Program-made: the position numbers and the translations under genes
Shown here: positions 33,679 through 46,437 of the stretch, in pieces
Numbering within the stretch: position 1 is the stretch's first letter
Layout: every line of letters starts with the position of its first letter
Assembly (NCBI GenBank): GCA_029582155.1
Contig: CM055901.1
Coordinates: 54,052,625 to 54,116,624, forward strand
Direction of reading: 5' to 3'
Length of the DNA stretch: 64,000 nucleotides
Source of the DNA: Panopea generosa
Lineage: Eukaryota > Mollusca > Bivalvia > Adapedonta > Hiatellidae
The notes under the pieces: model-generated
What the model was told of the DNA's origin: nothing
Seen by the model: the letters and a program-made list of their open reading frames with translations, nothing else
The model's database searches: none

Positions 33679-36530
33679 TTAGTCTAACAGTACTCCGGTG
33701 AATACGGTGTATCCCTCACCGAAGAAATACCCCGTCCAAGTTTTTATTTCTCTGACATGGACTTCATCGCCTTCGTCCAACGATGCCATAACCGTCAGTG
33801 ACGACGTTGCTCTTTCGATTTCACTGTCACCCGCAGCGACCTGACCAATCACCATTGGCTCCGCTACTATCTCTGCGCATGCCTGCTTCTGGTACTGAGC
33901 CCGAATCGTAAGTGAAAACAAGTACCGTCCGGTGACTGGTACTTTAAATATGCCCGTTTGCTGGTCATATGCTTCCCCATGGTTTGACAATACGTCGTCG
34001 AATACGATTGGTTGATGAGAGTGCACCGTGGTGTTTGAAGTCAAGCGAGCAGTGAAGGAAATTCCTCGAACACCAGGTCCGTTTCGTAAGTCAATGCCTG
34101 TCTCTGTAAAATAATTTGAAATTACTTACAAAGAGAACAACGAGGTCTATTACATAGAATGTATCTTTATCGAAAAAGACGTGCCATGTTTTTTTTTCAT
34201 GACGTTAGGAACCTTCTTACAAAAGATCGTAATATTATCCTAATTGAAACTATTTTTTGATTAAACTATTTTTAGAAACGATGACATTGACCTTGTCTTT
34301 TTGCTAAAAATACGATTCCAGACATTCCTTCTATGTAGAACGCATTCCGCATGTTTTCATCAGAATATCAAAAAAGAAACGAAGGTCCCGGAAAGGAAAC
34401 CGTATTTCTATTTAGTAATAGTTTCACGTTTAGTTTTATCCCAAACATTGTAAAGGATTAAAATTCAATTCCAACTGAGGTCATTCCCAAAGCGAATGCA
34501 TCCACTTATTCTGTGGCTTGCTTTGTTTCAGTTGGAAGAGGTTGCAAGTAGGTTTCTGGATATGCGGGGTGATCACATGCCAAATGACGTTGTACAAGCA
34601 AGGTTAAGAAAATCAAGCCCATGTTATCTCCTACTGTAAATTATCAGCAGTGACAATGGACCAAGCCCGTTACGTATAGCAGTGATAACAAACTCAGTTC
34701 GTTACGTATTGCATTGACAACGGACCCAGTCCGTTACGTAAAGCAATGACAACGGACCCAGTCCGTTACGTATAGCAGTGACAACAGTCTCAGCCAATTA
34801 CCTATAGAAGTGAAACGGACTCTCCTTCTGTAAAATATCAGCAGTGACAATTAATCAAGCCCGTTACGTAAAGCAGTGACAACGAACCCAGCCCCGTTAC
34901 GTATCGCAGTGACAACGGATCAAGTCCGTTACGTATAGCAATGACAACGGACCCAGCCCGTTACGTATATCAGTGACAATGGACCCAGTCCGTTATGTAT
35001 AGCAGTGACAACGGACCCAGCTAGAAACTTATAGCAGTGACAACGGACCAAGCGAGTTACATATAGAAGTGACAAAGGACCCAGCCCGTTACGTATAGCA
35101 GTCACAGTGGACCCAGCCCGTTGCGTATAGCCATGAGTGACGATGGACCCAACCAGTTACGTATAGCAGTGACAATGGACCAAGCCCGTTACGTATAGCT
35201 GTGACAACGGACCCATCCCGTTACCTATAGCAGTGACAACGGACCCAGTCTGTTACGTATAGCGGTGACAACTGACCCAGTCAGTTACGTATAGCAGTGA
35301 CAACGGACCCAGCCCGTTATATAGAACAGTGACATCACGCCCAGTCCGTTACGTATAGCAGTGACAACGCCGGAACCCAACCAATTACCTAAAGCAGTGA
35401 CAACGGACCCAGCCCGTAACCTAAAGCAGTGACAACGGACTCAGCCCGTTACGTATAGCAGTGACAACGGACCCAGTCCGTTACGTATAGCAGTGACAAC
35501 GCCGGAACCCAGCCTATTACCTATAGCAGTGTCAACGGACCCTGTCCGTTACGTATAGCAGTGACAATGGACCCAGCCCGTTACATATAGTAGCCACAGT
35601 GGACCCGACCCGTAACGTATAGCAGTGACAATGGACCCAGCCCGTTACGTATAACAGTTGGATTTGAGTACGTTGATTGATCAGTTGCGTCAGGTAAAAT
35701 GACGTCACAGTTTGATAAAAGACCGGCTATTATAGGACAGGAATAGAATTACCTGTATTTTTATTGGAGATGATCAGACCTGATTCGGGCGATCAGAGAC
35801 TCGGGTATATTACTTATGCTTACGCATTTGTCCGTATGCGTATGTGCTGTGTGTATCCATGTGTGCGTGCATGCATGAGTGCGCGCGTGTGCGTATTTTT
35901 ATGTGTGTACATTATGTAAGTGTAGTAAATATACATGTGTATGTGTACGGTACGCTCATATTCATATAATACAAATATATATTTGTAGACATTTACATGT
36001 ATACGATTATCGGATATGTGTAAATATATTTGGTAAAATGATCAAAATAAATTATCAAAATAGACTGTTTGACATGTTTTATGTTCATTCCACGTTTCTA
36101 AATACAGAGAGTATTTCAATAGGGATTTAAGTTTTCTATAAAAACCTCCTAAAAGTCATTACAGAGCCATCAAACGTGTTTATTACGTTAGTCCGAACAC
36201 ATTATTTTGGAAGTGAAAGAAATTAAAACAAATCATCCCAAATTGTTGCGAATAATTGAATTTGCAGACATTAAGACACCATAAATGCGACATTCGGCGG
36301 GATATATTACAGACAGTATGAAATATTACAATAATAAAATCATAATTATGATGGATGTGAGATTATGTAGTACAATAGAGGAGTGATAGAACGGGAAAAT
36401 ATTCACAACTTCAAAAGTCATGTTTTTATAAAACAAAATGCAATTTCAATTGTTTGAATTATGGTATTGCTTGCTGTATACGTGTTACATAAGTTGTTGT
36501 TGTTGTTTTGTGTGTTTTTTGTTTGTTTTT

Positions 36531-36587
<57 letters not shown>

Positions 36588-39500
36588 TTGTTGTTGCTGT
36601 TGGTGGTGGTGATGTTGTAATTAGACCGAGACCAAGAATGTATCTTCATGACAAGGAAGTTAAATCCATTTAATGACTTTATATTTTTACACATTAAATT
36701 TAAGCAAATGATTTTAGCGTTTAAGTAAAATGCATAATTTACTTATGTATACAGCACATCAAAAAGGTGCTTATCAACCCAAAGATTTATATACGTCCTT
36801 GTCAAAACTAATAAATATATGACACCCGATGAATATATAACACGTCACGCCTGTTTGATCTTAGTGTCAGAGCGGAACGATACCTATATGTTTTATCACG
36901 GTCTAAGGGAAGTAATCGGAGTCATCTCTCCAATGTCGTGAAATTGTGCAAGGGCAATTATCGGATAACTATTGGGAAATGTCTGAAAAAGTCCAGTATG
37001 AATAAAATATTGTGTAATTGATATATTTAGTATAAATTGTTACTATCTATACCATAGCAGGAGCAGTATGCTGTTGTGTATCGTCAACTAAACATATATT
37101 TAAAATCACTGTTATCGCTGATATTTGATTTAGATCCGACCCGTGGAATAAGTTCAATGGTTTTGTCGTTTTTTTCTCGGCCACATCCGTAAAAGTTCGG
37201 AAATACAACTTAAAGATATATTTATAAAAAAAATTATATCTTTGGCCATGTGCTTTTCCTATGTACCGCAGTAGACAGAGCTGCAAATTGTTGCATAGGC
37301 CGGGTTCGACTCCCGTGATGATTTTTTTGTTTGATCATTTTGTACTTTTTTCCCCTGCCGACATCTGCTATCGAAATAAGTTTCAATAAAACAAAAGAAA
37401 CTATTTCGCACAAACTTGTTTAATCTAGCAACCAATCTTTGTTATATTCAATACATAATGCCATTAACGATACCTTATACGGAATAATGACAGAATTTGC
37501 CGAATATATATGCCGCAATGCAAATGGCGTATGCGTGAATATCATTTGAAAGTGTATGATAATTTTCGTTAAGGAGCAGCTAGTAGTAATTTCATATTAA
37601 AATTACTGCTAAGTAAATATATATACATTCAAAACACAATTTTGTCACGTATTAGAGAGGTATCGGCTTTTATAAATCCATGGAAGGCCATGAAAATTCA
37701 CGAAAATGTGTTATTCATAAATAAGTATGACTGTAAAGTAAGCAGGTAGTTCGCAGTTGGTAGTTGGGGATTCGAAAAACCAACTACCGACCAGCTGCCA
37801 GTTGGGGATTCGGATTCGTTATTATAATTCCTATTTCAATTACATATTTTACTTGTGTTAATATGTTTAAAAATATAATCAATAATAAATGTATGTAAAT
37901 TAATATAAAATCTGGCAGCTGGTTGGTAGTTGGCGATTCGCGGCAAATCCCCAACTGGACATTTTGAATCGCCGTCTTGTGAGTATACTCATTATATTGA
38001 AGAACCAACAGGGCAAAAGTGTGTTATTTATTATTATAAACTTATTTTTAATTGAAATTATTTGTTAAAAAAATAAAACAGCGTTTTTAAAAAAGTAATC
38101 CGAATCCCCAACTGGCAGCTGGTTGGTAGTTGGCGATTCGCGGCGAATCCCCAACTGGACATTTTGAATCGCCGTCTTGTGAGTATACTCATTATATTGA
38201 AGAACCAACAGGGCAAAAGTGTGTTATTTATTATTATAAACTTATTTTTAATTGAAATTATTTGTTAAAAAAATAAAACAACGATTTAAAAAAAATCCGA
38301 ACTGGTTGGTAGTTGGCGATTCGCCGCGAATTCCCAACTGGACATTTTGAATCGCCGTCTGGTGAGTATACTCGTTATATCGAAGAACCAACACGACAAA
38401 GTGTGTTTTTTTATTATTATAAACTTATTTTTTTATTGAATTGACTTGTTAAAAAAATTAAACAGTGATTTAAAAAAAATCCGAATCCCCAACTAGCAGT
38501 TGGTTGGTAGTTGGCGATTCACCGCGAATCCTCAACTGGAAATTTTGAATCGCCTCCTGGTGAATATACTCATGGTATTGAAGGAACAGCGCGGGAACGG
38601 TGTTTATTTATTGTTATGAACTGTTTTTCTATAGAATTGATTTGTTTTCGTAAACAAATATCGATTTGAAAAAAATCCGAATCCCAAATTGGCCATTTGT
38701 TGAATCACCGTCTTGTGAGTATATTCGTTTTATTGAAGAACCAAACCACCATTGGTGTTATTATTATCCTAAACCTGTTTTCTTAATTGAAATTATATGT
38801 TAAAATAATAAAACAGCGTTTTTAAAAAAGTAATCCGAATCCCCAACTGGCAGCTGGTTGGTAGTTGGCGATTCGCGGCGAATCCCCAACTGGACATTTT
38901 GAATCGCCGTCTTGTGAGTATACTCATTATATTGAAGAACCAACAGGGCAAAAGTGTGTTATTTATTATTATAAACTTATTTTTAATTGAAATTATTTGT
39001 TAAAAAAATAAAACAACGATTTAAAAAAAATCCGAACTGGTTGGTAGTTGGCGATTCGCCGCGAATTCCCAACTGGACATTTTGAATCGCCGTCTGGTGA
39101 GTATACTCGTTATATCGAAGAACCAACACGACAAAGTGTGTTTTTTTATTATTATAAACTTATTTTTTTATTGAATTGACTTGTTAAAAAAATTAAACAG
39201 TGATTTAAAAAAAATCCGAATCCCCAACTAGCAGTTGGTTGGTAGTTGGCGATTCACCGCGAATCCTCAACTGGAAATTTTGAATCGCCTCCTGGTGAAT
39301 ATACTCATGGTATTGAAGGAACAGCGCGGGAACGGTGTTTATTTATTGTTATGAACTGTTTTTCTATAGAATTGATTTGTTTTCGTAAACAAATATCGAT
39401 TTGAAAAAAATCCGAATCCCAAATTGGCCATTTGTTGAATCACCGTCTTGTGAGTATATTCGTTTTATTGAAGAACCAAACCACCATTGGTGTTATTATT

Positions 39501-42500
39501 ATCCTAAACCTGTTTTCTTAATTGAAATTATATGTTAAAATAATAAAACAGCGTTTTTAAAAAAGTAATCCGAATCCCCAACTGGCAGCTGGTTGGTAGT
39601 TGGCGATTCGCGGCAAATCCCCAACTGAACATTTTGAATCGCCGTCTTTTGAGTATACTCATTATATTGAAGAACCAACCCGGCAAAAGTGTGTTATTTA
39701 TTATTATAAACTTATTTTTAATTGAATTGATTTATTAAAAATATAAAACAACGATTTAAAAAAAATCCGAATCCCCAACTGGCAGCTGGTTTGTAGTTGG
39801 CGATTCGCGGCGAATCCCCAACTGGAAATTTTGAATCGCCTCCTGGTGAATATACTCATGGTATTGAAGAAATCGCGCGGAAACGGTGTTTATTTTTTTA
39901 TTGAACTGTTTTTCTATAGAATTGATTTGTTTTCGAAAACAAATATCTATTTGAAAAAAATCCGAATCCCAAATTGGCAATTTTGAATCACCGTCTTGTG
40001 AGTATATTCGTTTTATTAAAGAACCAAACCACCATTGGTTGTTATTATTATCCTAAACCTGTTTTCATTATTGAATAAATAATAAAACAGCGATTTTAAA
40101 AAAAAATCCGAATCCCCAACAGGCAGCTGTTTGGTAGTTGGCGATTCGCGGCGAATTCCCAACTGGACATTTTGAATCACCGTCTGGTGAGTATACTCGT
40201 TATTTAAAGAACAAACCCGGCAAAAGTGTGTTTTTATTATTATCAACATATTTTTTATCGAATTGATTTATTAAAAAAAATAAAACAACAATTTAAAAAA
40301 AAAATCCGAACCCCCAACTGGAAATTTTGAATCGACTCCTGGTGAATATACTCATGGTATTGAAAGAACAGCACGGTAACGGTGTTTATTTATTGTTATG
40401 AACTGTTTTTCTATAGAATTGATTTGTTTTCGAAAACAAATATCGATTTGAAAAAAAATCCGAATCCCAAATTGGCAATTTTGAATCACTGTCTTGTGAG
40501 TGTATTCGTTTTATTGAAGAACCAAACCACCATTGGTGTTATTATCTTCCTAAACCTGTTTTCTTTATTGAATTGATATGTTAAAATAATAAAATAGCGA
40601 TTTAAAAAAAAATCCGAATCCCCAACTAGCAGTTGGTTGGTAGTTGGCGATTCACCGCGAATCCTCAACTGGAAATTTTGAATCGCCTCCTGGTGAATAT
40701 ACTCATGGTATTGAAGGAACAGCGCGGGAACGGTGTTTATTTATTGTTATGAACTGTTTTTCTATAGAATTGATTTGTTTTCGTAAACAAATATCGATTT
40801 GAAAAAAATCCGAATCCCAAATTGGCCATTTGTTGAATCACCGTCTTGTGAGTATATTCGTTTTATTGAAGAACCAAACCACCATTGGTGTTATTATTAT
40901 CCTAAACCTGTTTTCTTAATTGAAATTATATGTTAAAATAATAAAACAGCGTTTTTAAAAAAGTAATCCGAATCCCCAACTGGCAGCTGGTTTGTAGTTG
41001 GCGATTCGCGGCGAATCCCCAACTGGACATTTTGAATCACCGTCTGGTGAGTATACTCGTTATTTAAAGAACAAACCCGGCAAAAGTGTGTTTTTATTAT
41101 TATCAACATATGTTTTATCGAATTGATTTATTAAAAAAAATAAAACAACAATTTAAAAAAAAATCCGAACCCCCAACTGAAAATTTTGAATCGACTCCTG
41201 GTGAATATACTCATAGTATTGAAAGAACAGCACGGTAACGGTGTTTATTTATTGTTATGAACTGTTTTTCTATAGAATTGATTTGTTTTCGAAAACAAAT
41301 ATAGATTTGAAAAAAAATCCGAATCCCAAATTGGCAATTTTGAATCACCGTCTTGTGAGTGTATTCGTTTTATTGAAGAACCAAACCACCATTGGTGTTA
41401 TTATCATCCTAAACCTGTTTTCTTTATTGAATTGATATGTTAAAATAATAAAATAGCGATTTAAAAAAAAATCCGAATCCCCAACTAGCAGTTGGTTGGT
41501 AGTTGGCGATTCACCGCGAATCCTCAACTGGAAATTTTGAATCGCCTCCTGGTGAATATACTCATGGTATTGAAGGAACAGCGCGGGAACGGTGTTTATT
41601 TATTGTTATGAACTGTTTTTCTATAGAATTGATTTGTTTTCGTAAACAAATATCGATTTGAAAAAAATCCGAATCCCAAATTGGCCATTTGTTGAATCAC
41701 CGTCTTGTGAGTATATTCGTTTTATTGAAGAACCAAACCACCATTGGTGTTATTATTATCCTAAACCTGTTTTCTTAATTGAAATTATATGTTAAAATAA
41801 TAAAACAGCGTTTTTAAAAAAGTAATCCGAATCCCCAACTGGCAGCTGGTTGGTAGTTGGCGATTCGCGGCAAATCCCCAACTGGACATTTTGAATCGCC
41901 GTCTTTTGAGTATACTCATTATATTGAAGAACCAACCCGGCAAAAGTGTGTTATTTATTATTATAAACTTATTTTTAATTGAATTGATTTATTAAAAATA
42001 TAAAACAACGATTTAAAAAAAATCCGAATCCCCAACTGGCAGCTGGTTTGTAGTTGGCGATTCGCCGCGAATCCCCAACTGGAAATTTTGAATCGCCTCC
42101 TGGTGAATATACTCATGGTATTGAAGAAATCGCGCGGAAACGGTGTTTATTTTTTTATTGAACTGTTTTTCTATAGAATTGATTTGTTTTCGAAAACAAA
42201 TATCTATTTGAAAAAAATCCGAATCCCAAATTGGCAATTTTGAATCACCGTCTTGTGAGTATATTCGTTTTATTGAAGAACCAAACCACCATTGGTTGTT
42301 ATTATTATCCTAAACCTGTTTTCATTATTGAATAAATAATAAAACATCGATTTTAAAAAAAAATCCGAATCCCCAACAGGCAGCTGTTTGGTAGTTGGCG
42401 ATTCGCGGCGAATCCCCAACTGGACATTTTGAATCACCGTCTGGTGAGTATACTCGTTATATTAAAGAACAAACCCGGCAAAAGTGTGTTTTTATTATTA

Positions 42501-43542
42501 TCAACATATTTTTTATCGAATTGATTTATTAAAAAAAATAAAACAACAATTTAAAAAAAAAATCCGAACCCCCAACTGAAAATTTTGAATCGACTCCTGG
42601 TGAATATACTCATGGTATTGAAAGAACAGCACGGTAACGGTGTTTATTTATTGTTATGAACTGTTTTTCTATAGAATTGATTTGTTTTCGAAAACAAATA
42701 TCGATTTGAAAAAAAATCCGAATCCCAAATTGGCAATTTTGAATCACCGTCTTGTGAGTGTATTCGTTTTATTGAAGAACCAAACCACCATTGGTGTTAT
42801 TATTATCCTAAACCTGTTTTCTTTATCGAATTGATATGTTAAAATAATAAAATAGCGATTTAAAAAAAAATCCGAATCCCCAACAGGCAGCTGGTTGGTA
42901 GTTGACGATTCATGGCGAATCCCCAACTGGACATTTTGAATCACCGTCTGGTGAGTATACTCGTTATTCGAATCCCCAACTACCAACTGCGAACTACCTA
43001 CTCACTTTACAGTCATTAAATAAGTTATTTATTTCTTTATAAAAAAAAAGTATATGTTCAGATACTGGTTATGCCGCTTTAAACATGCAAGGCGTGCACT
43101 TGCATAAGGTTTACTTGAAATGTATTGTGGCTGTTTTAAAAAAAACAACGTAACAGTGGTGGCACCCAATTTGATATTTGTTTCGTAAGTGTCATTATTT
43201 CAAGTTTCTATAAATAGACGCTTAATTTGTACAAATGGCAATGTGGTGCGTCTTTTGTGACAACTTACCACTGATTTAATGATGTCATTTCATAGTTATC
43301 TTTTTTCTTATTAAATATATAAAGACTTAATATATTTACTGATTAATCAAATCCTTACCTTTAACAATATTGTTGATTTTTTCTTCAAGCACTCGCACTT
43401 TAAATGTCAAAACCTTCATGTCATTTTGCATTCTCCGGTACTCGCCTTTCTCGCTATAGTCGGCAAGTGACTGTCGGTCTTCTCTCCCCGACGCCGGCGC
43501 AGACGACGATGTGGACGCCCGTCTATTATTTGATCCATTCAT
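33679..43542 (-). CDS. C1q domain-containing protein B (two coding exons, 9.3 kb intron)
   Basis: Exon 1 (43542-43359) starts at an ATG preceded by an in-frame stop (TAA at 43572-43570). It encodes a Ser/Ala-rich N-terminus (MNGSNNRRASTSSS) and a coiled coil (EKGEYRRMQNDMKVLTFKVR, then LEEKINNIVK). The donor AAAG|gtaagg joins in phase 1 to the acceptor ttattttacag, making a Glu codon. Exon 2 (34103-33679) is a whole C1q domain: ETGIDLRNGPG, FDDVLSNHGEAYDQQTG, GRYLFSL and the terminal YTVFTGVLLD. The predicted product is about 203 residues, without a signal peptide. Domain order, intron phase and the coiled-coil sequence match gene A, so the two are tandem duplicates. The intron holds a 32-bp array, a CTG run and a 5.3 kb inverted-repeat-bounded element. 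An alternative is that exon 2 is used by another, unseen first exon. Confidence 0.8.
34640..35665. repeat. 32-bp minisatellite array in the C1q gene B intron
   Basis: About 32 units of gcagtgacaacggacccagt followed by ccgttacgtata, with substitutions and a few enlarged units (for example a cgccggaaccc insertion near 35.37 and 35.49 kb). It begins about 540 bp 5' of the C1q-domain exon in transcript direction. Confidence 0.95.
35670..37717. other. unique intron sequence of C1q gene B with small simple repeats
   Basis: No exon is recognised. It includes a gt/gc-rich stretch (tgtgcgtgcatgcatgag) near 35.86 kb and, near 37.25-37.31 kb, a weak tRNA-like segment with ccgggttcgactcccg, probably a decayed SINE head. 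Confidence 0.5.
36532..36600. repeat. (TGC)17 trinucleotide repeat with adjoining (TTG)n
   Basis: Seventeen uninterrupted tgc units followed by ttg and ggt units, inside the intron of C1q gene B. The poly-Leu, poly-Ala and poly-Ser frames across it are artefacts. Confidence 0.95.
37718..37726. repeat. target-site duplication, left copy
   Basis: taaataagt, exactly repeated immediately after the right terminal inverted repeat at 43017-43025. Confidence 0.85.
37727..43016. mobile_element. 5.3 kb TIR-bounded element filled with tandem repeats (non-autonomous DNA transposon)
   Basis: The left end atgactgtaaagtaagcagg and the right end (reverse complement atgactgtaaagtgagtagg) start an inverted repeat of about 50 bp. 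It continues through tagttcgcagttggtagttg and gggattcg with two mismatches. Exact 9-bp direct repeats (taaataagt) abut both ends. The interior is almost wholly tandem units of about 150-200 bp. Each carries a hairpin-prone segment (gttggtagttggcgattcgc facing gcgaatccccaactgg) that echoes the inner part of the terminal repeats, followed by an AT-rich spacer. Groups of four units form a nearly identical block of about 736 bp (starts near 38.09, 38.83 and 39.56 kb). No transposase frame is present. The 9-bp duplication would fit a Mutator-like mobiliser, but the family is not proven. Confidence 0.85.
43017..43025. repeat. target-site duplication, right copy
   Basis: taaataagt, identical to 37718-37726 and directly adjacent to the right inverted repeat. 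Confidence 0.85.
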
Positions 43543-43572
43543 TTTAATTATTAAAAATGAAATTGTAAATTA

Positions 43573-44455
43573 ATGACGACGGTAGCAGTTACTTGTATTC
43601 CCGAATTCAACTACAGACGACAATTCTTACAACATAAAAAAGTTAAAAAAAAAGTTATACTATGACCGTCCGTCCACATACAGAATGGTTCCTGAGATAT
43701 ATAACTGTTACCAGTGTTACAACTCTTACCTAGGTGTAGTATCCAGAAGAATCATCTAATCATGCCTCATCAACAACTTTTAACCGCTTCATATCTACTG
43801 GCGTAATTATACTTTATTGCCTCGTTAAAGTCTTGTGCAAAACAAAACATCTTTGGCAACTTAGGTGGCTTGTATGTTTTTATAGCAGATTCGCCAAAAG
43901 GCACTAGCGTGGATAAGAATTTAAACTTTGCTTACTAATCCAATCTGGAATGTTGCTTCAAAGGCCATATATATTTAATTAATTAATCCATATCGTTTGT
44001 TAGTTACTTATCGTAATGTATTAATATTTCAAAACGTAAAAGTAATAAATAAATATAGATGGTGATAGAAGTACATAGGATGCCAGATGTTGTGCACGGA
44101 TATCGCTTCTCTTTTAAATTAAAAATATATATTAAAAAAAACACAAGAAATGTCATGTTAAATGTCATGGTGTGGGTCTTACTCGCGACATGTCGTCATG
44201 TTCTGTTGATTATTTGTTGCAAGTATCAACAAAATCGATCTATGCATGACAAAGTTACAGGCCAGAAACGAAATACCGGACGGAAGGACGGACGGACGGA
44301 CGCTGCAATTATTTTTTTTGGGGGGGGGGGGGGGGGGGGCATAAAAATAACTCTCTTTCCTCTCTTTATCGTTTGTGAAATCATTTGTTAAACTTTTTTT
44401 TCAATTTTTCAAATTACGACCATTGTCTTCCTTGATACAACTTGTAATAAGCACA
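43573..44455. other. upstream flank of C1q gene B, no gene seen
   Basis: AT-rich DNA. No TATA box or initiator can be assigned with confidence. A ggacggaaggacggacggac run with a poly-G tract lies near 44.28-44.34 kb; cgtccgtcc-type motifs recur near 2.79 and 43.67 kb, suggesting a dispersed repeat end. Confidence 0.5.
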
Positions 44456-44459
44456 AACG

Positions 44460-44690
44460 TAAAACGGGGCGGTAGTGCAGTCGATAGAGTGTTGACCGTA
44501 CACGCCATAGGTAAAAAGTTCGACGCAACAATAGACCCGGTGGTTTCTTAAAAAACGACCGTTAACTCAGTATTGGTTCTACCTAGAAAGTGATCTCGCA
44601 GGGTGGGTATTTCATATGATCTCTTATTTATTTTCACAATCGAGATAAAACTAATAAGAATAAATTAAAACAAAATACCAATGTAGAAAG
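44460..44690 (+). mobile_element. probable tRNA-derived SINE
   Basis: A tRNA-like head (ggcggtagtgcagtcgatag, then a degenerate B box aaaaagttcgacgc) is followed by a body ending in cacaatcgagataaaactaa. A similar tail (gcaatcaagataaaataaat) lies near 8.19 kb. The head is too degenerate for a tRNA gene. Confidence 0.45.
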
Positions 44691-44714
44691 TGTGTCTTAT
44701 TGAAGAAGTTTGAA

Positions 44715-44870
44715 CCCCCGTTCTCCCAGTGATGTCGTCTAGTGATCATTTCCTTCTTATCGCTGAGGTCATTGGTTCGAACCCAGCTTCATGTGAGAAT
44801 GTTTGCAGTTACTTGCGGTAGGACGGTGATTCTACTCAGATTCATTATGAGGTCTTTTCTCACCAATAAA
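44715..44870 (+). mobile_element. probable tRNA-derived SINE
   Basis: An A-box-like gatgtcgtctagtgatc and B box ttggttcgaacccagc are followed by a body containing tttgcagttacttgcggtag, related to the body block of SINE family B. The 3' end is unclear. Confidence 0.5.
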
Positions 44871-45335
44871 ACTGGATGTGTCGCGTGTAACCAGCCATGT
44901 GCCGAAAATAGGGTTAAGCCCCTTTCAAAAACATACTGCAGCCTCAAAGGACATGTTCATCTCTTCTCCGATAAATATTGCAGAGATAATTAACATATGT
45001 TGACAACTTGATGTTGCTTTACAAACAGTTCCAAGGTATATTTAAAAAAAAAAGGCAGAAACTAGTTTTTGAATTTCCATTCTTTATACTTCATGTGCAA
45101 ATGAAAGCACTTAAAATCTGGCAAAGAAGTTAGTATACTTCAAGCCCTTTTGAGATCGGTCATTGAAAACACATGTGCATATATTGTATTAACGGTCGTT
45201 CTCAAAACATAACACTCAGGCTGCCGTAATGACATGATTTATTTACTCTACATAAAGGTATACAGGTAATAGGTACATGGCACATATTTGAGTTTTACTT
45301 CGTACAGAGAATTCCAGTTTTGCTGTGGTCTAACC
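44871..45335. other. no gene seen
   Basis: AT-rich flank of the following array without a recognisable frame. Confidence 0.45.
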
Positions 45336-45339
45336 AAAA

Positions 45340-46059
45340 AATAAAAATCGCCGGTGTGAACAAGTACAACTCTCCATATATGATCAAGTATAAACACCGA
45401 ACGTCGCTGATGGGAACAAGTAGGAACTCTCCATATATGATCAAGTATATAAACACCGAACATCGCTGATGGGAACAAGTAAAAACTCTCCATATATGAT
45501 CAAGTATAAACACGAAACATCGCTGGTGGGAACAAGTAAAAACTCTCCATATATGATCAAGTATATAAACAACGAACGTCGCTGGTGGGAACAAGTAGAA
45601 ACTCTTCATACATTATCAAGTATATAAACACCGAACGCCGCTGGTGGGAACAAGTAAAAACTCTCCATATATGATCAAGTATATAAACACCGAACATCGC
45701 TGGTGGGAACAAGTAAAAACTCTCCATATATGATCAAGTATAAACACGAAACATAGCTGGTGGGAACAAGTAAAAACTCTCCATTTATGATCAAGTATAT
45801 AAACAACGAACGTCGCTGGTGGGAACAAGTAGAAACTCTTCATATATTATCAAGTATATAAACACCGAACGCCGCTGGTGGGAACAAGTAAAAACTCTCC
45901 GTATATGATCAAGTATATAAACACCGAACATCGCCGGTGGGAACAAGAAGAAACTCTCCATATATGATCAAGAATATAAATACCGGACATCGCTGGAGGG
46001 AACAAGTAGAAAATCCCCATATATGATCAAGTATATAAACATTGAACATCGCTGATGGC
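45340..46059. repeat. 57-59-bp tandem array, left part
   Basis: About 12 units with gggaacaagtaaaaactctc, catatatgatcaagtatata and aacaccgaacatcgctgg. Units differ mainly by presence or absence of one tata and by a cga or cgc change. A two-to-three-unit block recurs between 45.5 and 45.9 kb. The array resumes after the insertion at 46.06-46.44 kb. Confidence 0.95.
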
Positions 46060-46437
46060 ATAGTGCATTTTCCTATTTTAAATGCTCATTTTTTTATTTG
46101 AATGGCATTATTGATGTATTTTGACATTTTTGATAGCATTGTCATGTTTGAATTGTGAATTTAGAAAAAAAAATGATGCTTGGAAATTGGGGTATGAATT
46201 CATGATTTCGGAAGTCTACTTTCACTTTGTCACCAGTGTACACACTGAGCAGAAAAAAAATCTCTTATATGACACATGACCCCTACTTTTCTCATCATAT
46301 TTTGATAGTGCAGAGGTTGACAAACAGTAAAATGTAGGTTTCACTTCTTTCATTTGGGACCCTCTATGAATGACAAGCCTTCAAACTTTTATTTTTTACT
46401 ATAGAATAAAGAACAAAAATCAATGGTGGGGTTACAC
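46060..46437. mobile_element. dispersed repeat inserted into the 57-59-bp array
   Basis: The array is interrupted after ctgatgg and resumes with ctgatggg, a probable 7-bp duplication of array sequence. The right end (caatggtggggttacacc in its outer part) and about 130 bp inside it match the repeats at 6.76-6.89 kb (reverse) and 50.84-50.95 kb. The left end, tagtgcattttcc, is not an obvious inverted copy of the right. It is AT-rich and non-coding. Confidence 0.7.

Noticed and set aside
36438-36694. Poly-Leu, poly-Ala or poly-Ser protein
   Set aside because: It is the (TGC)n tract in the C1q gene B intron, read in different frames.
37784-42986. Repeated 60-80-residue frames (such as GESPTTNQLPVGDSDFF) inside the TIR element as a transposase or capsid-like gene
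   Set aside because: They recur with the satellite unit, are short, and match no catalytic motif. The element is judged non-coding.
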